A stretch of DNA of 64,000 nucleotides from Brachypodius melanocephalos (Eukaryota; Chordata; Aves; Passeriformes; Pycnonotidae), in contig VZSR01003282.1 in assembly GCA_013398615.1 (NCBI GenBank), positions 6,591,872 to 6,655,871 of the forward strand. The letters run 5' to 3'. The notes below the pieces were generated by a model, which was given only the letters and a program-made list of their open reading frames with translations, did no database searches and was not told the origin of the DNA. Below are positions 1 to 9,500 of this stretch, piece after piece (positions within the stretch are counted from its first letter, which is position 1; every line of letters begins with the position of its first letter). A program made the translations under genes and the position numbers.

Positions 1-580
1 AATGCATGCATCCATTTAATTAACCTGGTGAGATACTGAGATATAAATCTTTTAAATGCTTCTCATGCAATTCATCTTGACAGCTGTCATGGTAATAACA
101 TCTTTAATGCCATATTCTTTATTTTCTGATGTATCGAAATTCCTGGTATTATTTTGAGCACACTGATAGGTTTGCTGGATTTAAGCCTTTAATCTTAACT
201 TGTTTAAATCCTAGGAGCGGTGCTGTAGAAAGCTTTACTGATTGTTTAGTTTGCTGAATAAACGGAAGATTACCTTGCATGAAGAAAGCATAAATATGTT
301 TTGAAAATTGTGACTGAAACTGAGTGGAATTTATAGCTGGGATACTTTCTTTTAAATGTTATGTTTCTAGAACATTCTACTAAGAGTCTCTCTCTTCTGT
401 GCTGGCAAGTGATCACCAATCAGAAATTGCATGGCACCATCCTATGTGTTTCCCTTCTGAGGGATGGGGTAAGGGCAGGAGAGATCCCTACAGCATTTGG
501 CTCTCAAATGAACCAACCCTTTGTAGACTGCCATATGTCAATGTCATTGTACTTCATAAAAATCACACAAAAAAAATCAA
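1..580. other. Intronic or upstream gene DNA, no feature recognised
   Basis: This is AT-rich unique sequence. The open frames at 361-768 and 399-629 run across the first CR1 fragment and have no recognisable product. No exon, RNA gene or repeat was recognised before 581. Confidence 0.5.
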
Positions 581-660
581 AGCATCATGGAATAGATGGG
601 GTTGGAAGGGACCTGTGGAGATCATCTAGTCTAACACCCTGCCAAGGAAGGGTGAAAGAT
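581..660 (-). mobile_element. CR1 LINE 3'-end fragment, minus orientation
   Basis: The sequence reads as the reverse complement of a CR1 3' end: a degraded ATCATGGAAT tail at 583-592, then GTTGGAAGGGACC at 601-613, then ATCATCTAGT and the ACACCCTGCC motif. The right edge is diffuse, and similarity is lost after about 650-660. It is a severely 5'-truncated, diverged copy with no coding capacity. Confidence 0.8.
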
Positions 661-741
661 GAGAAGGTTCCTTGTCTAGCTCAGGGCCCTTCTCACCCTT
701 CTTTGGGGGGCTGCTTTATCATGGCCTGTTATATGATGGGC

Positions 742-996
742 AGACAGTGGTGGGACAAGGGGGAATGATTTTAAACTGAAAGAAGAGAGATGTGGATTAG
801 GTGTTAGAAATTCTTTACTCAGAGGGTGGTGGGGCACAGGTTGTCCAGATAAGTTGTGGATGCCCTATCCCTGACAGTGTTTGAGGCCAGGTTGGATGGA
901 GCTTGAGGCAACTTGGTCTGGTTGGGTGGCATGGTGTGGGGGTTGGAACAAGATGACCTTTAAGATCCATTTCAACCCAACCCATTCTATGATACT
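742..996 (+). mobile_element. CR1 LINE 3'-end fragment, plus orientation
   Basis: About 255 bases match the CR1 3' untranslated end in order. There is a GGGACAAGGGGGAATG block near 752, then TTTTAAACTGAAAG and AAATTCTTTACTCAGAGGG, followed by GTTGTGGATGCCC, then GGCCAGGTTGGATGG. The copy ends with the terminal block near 940-994 (GGGGTTGGAACAAGATGACC, then CCATTCTATGAT). It is 5'-truncated with small internal deletions, typical of an old copy. Together with the 581-660 copy it forms a head-to-head pair separated by about 80 bases. Confidence 0.9.
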
Positions 997-3900
997 AGCA
1001 CTGCTGGAAAGCTTTCAGTCAGAACTTTAGGGCCACTGGATTAGGGAGTGGTTTGGGTCACAAAATAACTTGCAGGGCACAGTTGACTCTGGGCACTGCC
1101 TGCACAGTTCCAGTAAACTTTGTAACAGCTTTAGAGATTGTAAGAAATTTGTGGTGTATGAAAATTAATTATTTCACAGGAAAACAGCAACAACAAAAAC
1201 AGAGAACTAGAAAAGAATATTATTCTGCCTGGATATTTCAGAACCATTTGACGTATTTTTTTAACACAACTTTGCAAAGCCAGTCAATATCTAGGTATAT
1301 AGGCAGAATAGTACAGCAGTGCTGTGTTTGGTATCTTGTAATTTCCATAATATTCTACTCATCTAAGCATTTTAGCTTCCTGCATTGGAATTTTTCTAAT
1401 TTAATTAACTCATTAATGCTAGCACATGGCACATTCTCCTTCCCTGTCTGCAAAAATGCATTTTGCTAATCTAAATAGCAACCTAATCCAGTGGGTGTGA
1501 GTGCATTACATGTACATTAGTGCTAATGAACTGCTGACCAGCCTCAGCAAATACCTGGGAGCATTTGGCATTAGGCAGTGCCTGTCCACGGTGCTGCTGT
1601 GAAATACACTGGGGCAAAACAAAAAGCATTCAGCTAAGTGTCAGCTTGCAGAAGTGCTGATGTTGTTGCAGTTTTCTATTTCCCAAGTGTTGAATTTTGA
1701 AACACCAACTCAAGGGAGAATTTGGGAATCATTTTTCTGCTTTGTCATTTAAAGTCATGACCAAGCTAAATACCATGATGGGGAGAGATAAGGGTGTGGA
1801 AATGAAACCATGTTCACAGTTGCGTTTTAATGACTAGGCAGAATGGTTTGAATACTCTGCCATTAGGGGAAGAAAAAGCCCAACACCCCAAAAAAAACCC
1901 AAGGGAAATAATCAAATTCATTAACATAAACCTAGTATATTTTTACTTGCCTATGCCTAGCAAGATAAATGTAGTGATTTTACGGAGCTGGACCTTGATC
2001 TGTTAAACATCAACCCTTTAATTCTGGAATCTTTTTTTCTTCCAGTTCTGGGAGGCCCTGATAAACTCTATTTACTCTGCTTTCCCTGCAAAGACCACAA
2101 CAAAAGCCAGTGTATGCACATTGGTGTTAATACCAGAGCTGGCAAAAGAAACCTAGCTGCAAAATGACAGACTCAATTTAAGCAGGTTCCTAGGAAACTG
2201 AATCCCTCCACAGATTGCTAATGAGATATAAAATCTTTCACCTTTAGGTCACCTGTTCATTCTAACTAACATTTACATTGATGACAATCTTTACTTTCTC
2301 ATTGCTGCTTCCTGACCTATGCCAGTGATATTACTTCCCTCCTCCTCTCTTTGCTGAGGGATAATACCAGTTCTTGTTGTTTTCTCTCAGTCTTAAAGTC
2401 TGGCTGTCAAGCAAGCGGGGCTAACAAAGTAGAAAAAGCATTTAAAGGTGATCACTATACAACTCTGGCCTCATTCTGTTGTCCCACAGTTAGATTTACG
2501 CAAATCACAAATCCTCTCCTCTTGTTAACACCTGGGAAGGACAAGCTCCCTACTGAGGGGGAGTACCTTGCTGCCCTATGGGTGTTTTGCCTTCTGGCAG
2601 CTTTAAGTTGTGCAAAGCCAAGAGGGAGGAGGCTGCATTGTATCTACCCTGAATTTAAGCAAAGGGATGCTGGTTTGCAGAGCTGTCGTCTTTGTCATGT
2701 GTCATAACTGTTAAATTTATACGTGTTTGTAAGAGAAAAATAAATACAGTCCACTTCCAGTTACCAAACAGATATACTGTGTGCTTGTTCCCAGCTGGCA
2801 TATGTTGGCATAACTCTATTGAAATGTGACTGCAGTTTCAAACTGCCTGAAAATATCTTGGATGCCTATCCGAGGAATATGATTTTGTACGTTTTCATCA
2901 GCTGAAGCAATATACATCAATCATCCTTTGTTACTACCAGAAATGAAGAGGGTATTATGATCCAAGAAATTTCTCACATAGATTTTAGAGAGTGCTTTTC
3001 TATGTTAATCACACCATTTCTCCAGGGCATACTTTTCAAGCCATCTCCTGAAATAATGAACATTCTTGTACTGAGTACTAAAAATACTGCACTTTAGGAT
3101 ATATAATCAAGCTAATGCCTCTGGCTTCCTGAGCAGTGAGGGTGTTACCCTATCGAAGATCACACTTGGGTCTTCCTCTGAGAGTTTTTTCTGTGTCCAT
3201 ACAAAACCTTCTGCCCTGAGCTCAGTGCAAACCTGAGAATTCACTGGGCAAACATCTGAGACCTGCATTCTCTTAGACTGATTCCCATACGCTTCTTGGG
3301 GATACAGCCTTCATGGCTGAGTGCTCTAAACAGAGTGCCTACCCCCATATGCTCGACATAGATGAACCCTATAGTTCCTTAGGGAAGAGTCCTACAACAG
3401 AAACAGTTCCTGCAGCACAAAGAAGTAGAAGATGAGCCCCCAAAGATTTGGAAATATACACATGTGAGTGCAGTTTGGGCAAAGACCCCATAAATCAGAC
3501 CTGACTTTGCAATAGTTCCCAGTTCCACCGAGTTAAATGGGATCATCAGGGTCTGAGTGCTGATCACTGGGGTCTTTACTGTAAACATATTGACAAGCAA
3601 ATAGGTCAGGGAAGGCAGGTAAATTTCTACGGTCTGTTCTCTTGGTAACACAAAAATAGTATTTCTGATGATTGGGCAAACTGGTTCTCAGAGCTTTTGC
3701 ATTCCAAGACTGTTCCATCTGGTCAGCTGTTCTCCTCTGCTGAACTTCCCAGTGGACATGTTAGCTCCATTTTGTGTTTTTGTTAGTCTGTTGTTTGGTC
3801 TCAGAGGAAGAGAGATTTACTTGGGAGGGTCATTTTTTCTTTGTGACAAGAAGCGTGATGCCGAAAAATGACCGTTCCAAGATGGAAACTTGTTCTGTTT

Positions 3901-4984
3901 TTCTTAAGTGCTTCACTCTGATGATCATTTTTCCTTAAAGGCCTCCTGAGATGGGTACTTTGAGGCATCAACATATGTTGGTACAGGTGATGTATTGTGT
4001 TATCTTGTCTGATAATTACCTGTGATTCCAAACTCGGTGTGTTTAGCCTTAGGTGGTTAACTCTTCAGAGAGATGTGTGACAGCCTGCTAAAGGTATCGT
4101 GCAGAGGTGGGAGCTCCCATGGTGTGTGTGGGGCAAAGAGTGGAGCCAGCAGGTCTGGAGTTGCTGTACCACTACATGAGTAGGTCCTTGTGCTGTGCTA
4201 GGTATGGCTAGAGTAAATCCCCTTCAAGTGCCCAGGGCAACATATAAACTATAGGAATAATTAATAATAATCCTTCCTGCTTTTACTTCTAAACTAGAAT
4301 TTGGGGTGGCTCCACCAAATACCTGCAGACAGAAACTTAGGCACTTAACTCATATTAAGTACTTGACCTTCCATGGGGATTACTGGCTCCAGCTGTAGCT
4401 CTCACTAGCTCATTCCTGAGTGCTTCTGTGCTCAACAAAGGCTCCCTTGGTGCAAGTCATGCTCTCCAGGCATGATGCATGCTCAGGAGAATGATATAAC
4501 AATTACATAAGGTTATTTACTTATTTCTGGCATAATCACACAAACAGTGTAATACGTTGCTGCTGTGTTTGTTTAAATCTATTGTGGTCTTTCATTTGCT
4601 AATCAGGAAACAATAGGAATTATGTGATATCACACCACTGAGATTCCTTATTAGCTGAATTAAATAGCATGTGTAGTTTTAGGGTTGGAACTACAAAAAA
4701 TAAAACCAACAAACAAGGGCTTACAGATAAACCTGAAGAAACCCCCACAAGGCAGCAATGAGCACAGTGCAATAACAGATTTTTCATACTTTTGCATGTT
4801 CATGTTTTCATTGCATGTATTCCTTAAATGAATATATAGAGAGGTTGGCTTTTATCTGTTTGAGAGAAAATTGCCTGAATTCTGGTCTTGCATGAGTATA
4901 TACCAGAAACACAAAAGAAACACAGGAACCACCAGGTGCTGTTCAATAGAAGGCTGGATTGAGCACTGCATGGTTTGGTAGCTG
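997..4984. other. Intronic DNA upstream of the exon, no gene recognised
   Basis: This is unique sequence at about 40 percent GC. The longest open frame (1053-1469, 138 codons) starts at a non-ATG codon, has biased composition and no recognisable domain; I treat it as chance. A second (2351-2707) is similar. No further CR1, tRNA, microRNA-type hairpin or CpG island was recognised. It may include 5' untranslated exons of the same gene that cannot be recognised by eye. Confidence 0.4.
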
Positions 4985-5330
4985 GAGCACTCACAGCTGC
5001 CCCAGAGGCAGTGCTTTAAAAGAGCAGTCCCAGCATGATGCCCAGGCTGTACCCGATGAGCCCAGTGTGCCTCTGAGAGAGCTCTGGATTCCAGCTGGCT
5101 TCAGCAGCTGGGCCTGGGGCATCCTGCTCTCCTTGCAGGCCTGTGCTTGGCCCACGTTCAGGCTCCTGTGTGCCCTCGTGGCAGAGCATTTGGGGTCAGC
5201 TTGAGGAAAGAGCTGTGGAGGTTTTATCCTCTTGATATCCCCACAGCGACAGATGGGAGCGTTCACAGGTGCGTGAGAAGTCAAGTCTGTCCACAGGCAT
5301 GCAAGTGTGTCTGCAGGGCATGTGCAAGGC
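4985..5330. other. GC-rich patch in an AT-rich intron
   Basis: About 345 bases are clearly richer in G and C than the flanks, with repeated CAGC, CTGG and GCCC motifs and only a few CpGs, so it is not a CpG island. Open frames exist on both strands (4959-5204 plus, 4991-5284 minus), as expected for GC-rich sequence poor in stop codons. It lies 1.1 kb upstream of the exon. No family was recognised. Confidence 0.35.
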
Positions 5331-5658
5331 TGCTTTTGGGAATGCCAGCTGTGCTACCCTACAGCAGAGTTATTTGTGCATCACCTGGCTGTGTGTGATC
5401 CAAGGTGATGTCCACAGCAAGCAAAAAGGGTCGGAAACACACCGATCTTCTTTTGCCGAGCCTTGTTTTCCAGTCGATGGGACTGTGATACAGTAAGTAC
5501 ACTCACTATGAGATGCAGGAGAAAACTTCTGTGCATGGTTGTCTGTGAGTATACCTGCCTGCCTTAAATTGGACTGGATTCTGAATTCTGTTATCATTCT
5601 ACTACTTTCTGTAAATCCCAAATAAATTCAGTAACTTTGCCCATATTTCTGTATCACA

Positions 5659-5695
5659 AACAATACATATCTTAAATTACAAGATATGTATTGTT
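5659..5695. repeat. Perfect inverted repeat: 15-bp arms, 7-base loop
   Basis: AACAATACATATCTT at 5659-5673 is exactly the reverse complement of AAGATATGTATTGTT at 5681-5695, around the loop AAATTAC. As DNA it could extrude a small cruciform; as RNA it would fold as a 15-bp AT-rich hairpin. The stem is shorter than a typical microRNA precursor. It lies about 750 bases upstream of the exon. Confidence 0.85.
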
Positions 5696-6417
5696 ATTAC
5701 AAGCTGAAACTTTCAAATACACATAGCAACCAGAACATTTAGGAAGGGAACTGGTAGTTGTTACTTGTAAACTGTGGCTTGGCTTTTGTAGAAACCACTG
5801 GCCAGGAATTACCAAACCCTACAAAACTGGAAATATTAATTCCCTCCGTGGTAGCTTTATGAGCTGAATTCTCTGGCTGTTCTGTACATGCAGTGGGACT
5901 GTCTGATTATTATGGCAGAATCTTTGACCTTAAAAACTTAAGGAAAGTGCTGAGGGCGTTTGTCTCTTGTTAAGGATAATGGGAGTTGAAAGCTTTTAGA
6001 ACTCTTCTGGATTACATCCAAAATTTGTACATCACAGTAGCAGCACAGATGTGCCAACAAGCAGGGCTTGCTGAGGAGTGCAATTAGTCTGAAACAATCT
6101 GTTTCCCTCCCCCTGTCCAGCCTCAGGTAATTCATTGGCTGTGCAAATTCAGCTCCCAGCCCAGTTCAAGACTATGGAAACATGGGTGTATTGCTAAAGA
6201 GAGTTGTAGCAGATTTTTTTTTTTCTTCCTTTGAGAAGCGACCCAAACATATTGGCAATATTTCTTTTTGGAGAGTTTAGATGTTTTGGCACAGAGAATT
6301 TGTTCCTGGAGCACAGCCTGCTAGAAACGCAAAGTTATTAGCTGTTGGATTGTTACAAAGTTAATGATGAAAGACAGTAACAGTTAAGTAGGATATTGAA
6401 ATAAGCATTTAAATATT

Positions 6418-6444
6418 TTACTTTTTTCTTTTTGTTTTTTTCAG
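6418..6444 (+). promoter_or_regulatory. NCKAP5: Splice acceptor and polypyrimidine tract
   Basis: A nearly uninterrupted T/C tract, broken only by single A and G bases, runs into TTTTTTTCAG immediately before the exon. It is one of the strongest acceptor-like sequences seen in the window. No single branch point stands out; several A-containing candidates lie 20-50 bases upstream. Confidence 0.75.
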
Positions 6445-6446
6445 TG

Positions 6447-6473
6447 ATGCTGAAAGCAGCCTGGCATTTCTAA
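6447..6473 (+). other. Short upstream open reading frame (8 codons) ahead of the NCKAP5 ATG
   Basis: An ATG three bases into the exon opens a frame of eight codons (MLKAAWHF) closed by TAA at 6471-6473, 32 bases before the main ATG and in a different frame. If this exon is 5' untranslated in the mature mRNA, scanning ribosomes would meet this uORF first. Its +4 base is C, and its -3 base would come from the previous exon, so its strength cannot be judged. It is directly visible, but any regulatory effect is inferred. Confidence 0.4.
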
Positions 6474-6505
6474 TTGATCAAAAGGAAAACAAAATAACCT
6501 CAGCT

Positions 6506-6574
6506 ATGGAGAAAAAAAGACAGCTACAGAAAAGGGAATTTGGGAAAAGACTTTCTCTGGACAGCAGTCTTGTG
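6506..6574 (+). CDS. NCKAP5: First coding exon segment of a NCKAP5-like gene (23 codons, partial)
   Basis: The frame from the ATG at 6506 gives 23 residues starting MEKKRQLQKR and ending EFGKRLSLDSSLV, and stops exactly at a splice donor, so the intron is in phase 0. From memory, the N-terminus of vertebrate NCKAP5 has the same arrangement (M-E-x-K-R-Q-L-x-K-R-x-F-G-K-R-L-S-L-D-S-S-L-V). NCKAP5 is a large cytoplasmic protein first described as a partner of the Nck SH3 adaptor; its paralogue NCKAP5L (Cep169) is microtubule-associated. The coiled-coil and proline-rich regions of the family lie in later exons, not seen here. The start context is strong, with G at -3 and G at +4. The peptide is basic and contains KRLSLDSS, a plausible site for a basophilic kinase. 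The phase, the borders and the isolation in a huge intron all fit NCKAP5. The identification rests on recall, not on a search. Confidence 0.72.
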
Positions 6575-6580
6575 GTAAGA
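6575..6580 (+). promoter_or_regulatory. NCKAP5: Splice donor GTAAGA
   Basis: The sequence TTGTG/GTAAGA gives a donor that matches U1 snRNA well on the intron side (+1 to +5). Its position after codon 23 gives a phase-0 junction, as expected if the next exon continues the protein directly after SLV. Confidence 0.75.
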
Positions 6581-9500
6581 ATGAATATTTACTGCATTTA
6601 CTGAATATATCTTGTCATAAAAATTTAGGTTTTAAGAGGCAATACTCACAATTACGTGTATTTTAGAGGCGTTTATCTCTTCATCACAGTATCACAATGT
6701 TTTGTGGTTATTCAGATTCTCCAGCAAAAAAGTACTGGAGCAATTTTACAACATCCTAGGCAGAAACTTGTCATCATACAGAAACATATCTCTGAATTCA
6801 CTGAAATTGCACAAGGGAGGAATCCAGATAATTATAACAGATCTGTTATTAAAATACTACTCAGCTTCGGTGGGATCATCCTGTGTTGCTTCATACTTGG
6901 TATTATGAGGGCTGTAAGGAGCTGAGGCCTCTGTCAGAAATTTTTATCAGGATATCAACAAAAATGTGTTCACCATAGTGAATCTATAAACTACTCTAAT
7001 ATCTACTAAAAAAGCAGCATAAATGCCACATGCTGTAAAGCAATTGCTTTTGTTGTACCTAGGATTTAAATGCATTGGAGATTGTATTCTAGGTTTATTT
7101 TTAGTTATTTTCAAAGGATGACTGAGACAAACATGGAATTTTTAGAGCTGTATTGTAAATACCTGACCAGAAAATGCTCATAGATGTGGAAGAGTTGTGT
7201 ATGAGGATAAAAGCGTCAGGTATTTAGCACGACAATCTGCAAATACTGAAACAGGCAAGGCTGAGAGATCCAAGGAAACCTGTGCCATCTCTTTGACACT
7301 CATAGAGGTAGTGACTGTGGGATCCCAAAACCCTTTTGCCTGCAATGCCACACCTGTGCTAACCCAATTACCCAAATTTTACACATTATTACAACTTCGT
7401 TTCCTTCATCTTATGCTGAAGTTGTGGTCTGAGCTTTTTTCCCCCTAAAGTATAAAGCCCACTGACATGCTAATAATAGCGGTGAACGTGGACTCAGCCA
7501 GTTTCAGTCTAGCCACTGATGCTCTTCAATCACCTGCTGTGTTCTTCATTGGGGTCAGCAGAGCAGTCCCACCTTCCCAGGTTTCCACCCCTTTAAGGGC
7601 TCTGCTCTTCTCCCTCAGGCCTCAGCTACGAGGCACATCTCAGGTATTGTCACTTGGCCAGTGAAGAAATGTGCAGAGAGTGTTTAAATAAGAGTCTATC
7701 CTTTCATCAGCACCATTTCTTATGCTGATGAATTACATCCCTTTGTTTTGAAAAGGTATAATTAATTGAAGAGAAACTAAAATAGTGAAGAATAGGGAAT
7801 TCTCTCCCAGACTCTGAGCTGCTCAGGACACTGAGGAAGAGCTGTTTAAGCTGCCCAGGGCTCTGATACTGAGACGTGACTGTTTTCAGGTTGTTCAGCC
7901 TGTAACAAAACCTGCTCTCTGGGCTTGCACGCACTCAGCAGGTCAGGTCGTGCTCCCAACACCTTAAAACTCTTTCTAGCTTGTGGGCAAGAGGAGGAAG
8001 GTTTGGTATGAACTCATAACTTTATGTAATACACCTGGAGACAGACAAAATCTGAAAGGTTTTGTAGGCTCAGAAGTATGTTTAGTCCCAGGGCCTAAAG
8101 CTCTGTTATTAGTTCTGTGCATACACAGCCTCAAAACAGATTCCAGCCTAAATCCTGCAGCTAAAATGTACTACTGTGATCCAAACAATCGACCACATTT
8201 TATCTGGAGAAAAGAATACTGGTAGAAACTGGGTACTGAAATCTAAGGAAATGCTAGCAGTTGTGAATTTTACATAAAGACATTGTCTAGTATGGCAAGT
8301 CAGTATTTCCCCCTAAATGGTCCCACTGATGTAGTGGGATAGATTTAGTCTTTACTAAAGGCATTAAGATAGAAACTTTCATTTCTCTGAGGTGAATGTG
8401 AAGTGCTGTGTGGATGTAAACAAGGAACCAGGTATTTCTGGCTTCCAGTCTCACCTAGCAGAAATTTGGGTTTGATTTATAGCCGAGGCAGGGCACTATG
8501 TCTAATTCTTACCCTTCCCTACGAGTAAGGGGAGAGTAGAGAGAGACATTTGCCAATGACATGGGAAATACTGTGTGTATGACACCATCCAAAGTGCTTT
8601 GTGTTACAATCAGTGCTATGTGCATCTTGAAGCACCCATAAAGACCTAATTGGAGGAGAAACAGAAACTGTGGCTGCATGGGATGGTGATATTCTCTCCC
8701 TGCTCCTCGGCAAGGGGTAAGTAGGGTGGGAGGTTGCACATAGCTGAAATCAGTCTTCAAGCACTGGCTTGAGGTCAGTGAATTAGTGCCAACATGTGGC
8801 AGCTGAAGTTCTGTGGCTGATTAACCCATATTGCTGTGAAAGTGTTGAAAGAAATATTGCAATACTTCAAAATTTCATAAGTATAAATCAATCATGCTGT
8901 CATCAGCCAGTTGTAAAGCAATATCTTCTGCCACAGGTGGCATTTACAGGTTGTGTCACCTGTCAGGTTTCAGTGCACACATCCATTTGCTGTACTGGGG
9001 TTTTACAGGTCTGTGTCTCTGAAGCTTTCCATTGAGTCAAATATGTGTAACTAGATTGGAGAGTGCCATCCATGCCTTTAATTAGAAACATTTGAGTACT
9101 TTTTTGTCTACTCTCAGCTATTATTTGATAACAAATTGGAAGAGACATTCAAGTGCCTTTAGCAGGCTGGCAGTAAGTCACATTGATGCCTTGTGACCCC
9201 ACTAAATTGAACTAGGAAAGGCTTTGTATTTTCCTTGTTGTCCCAAATTCCTGTTCTAGCCTACCTCCTCTTAATTGTTGCCCTCATACATGTCTATCTT
9301 CTTTACCCTTGTACCACCAAATTCTGTTTGAGCATTGTGCTTTAGTCCAGTCCCCTGCTTGTCTAAGTTCTCAGGTCTCTCTTGTCCTCTCCCTTCCCAA
9401 AGGTTTTGTGTTTAACCTCTCAGGCATTCAGGATTGGACACGCTGCTTGGGAAATCTGGTCTTGATTCTCTCAAATTCAGCTTCTTTTTGTTTGGTGGAG

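Larger units (their letters stand above)
6445..6574 (+). other. NCKAP5: Exon (130 bp) carrying the probable NCKAP5 start codon
   Basis: The exon is bounded by a textbook acceptor (a T-rich tract ending TTTTTTTCAG at 6444) and the donor GTAAGA at 6575. Bases 6445-6505 lie before the ATG and are read here as 5' untranslated sequence. The same frame stays open back to the exon border: one base, then 20 codons (DAESSLAFLIDQKENKITSA). A longer N-terminus supplied by an upstream exon therefore cannot be excluded. As an internal exon it would begin in phase 2 (third codon position) and end in phase 0. No other exon of the gene was recognised in the remaining sequence. Confidence 0.8.

Noticed and set aside
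1053..1469. 138-codon plus-strand open frame
   Set aside because: Begins at a non-ATG codon, lies in AT-rich unique DNA, and no family or splice context supports coding.
7785..7960. Possible diverged CR1 body on the minus strand
   Set aside because: Only scattered words such as a GTTCAGCCTG-like match were seen; order and spacing do not fit the element.
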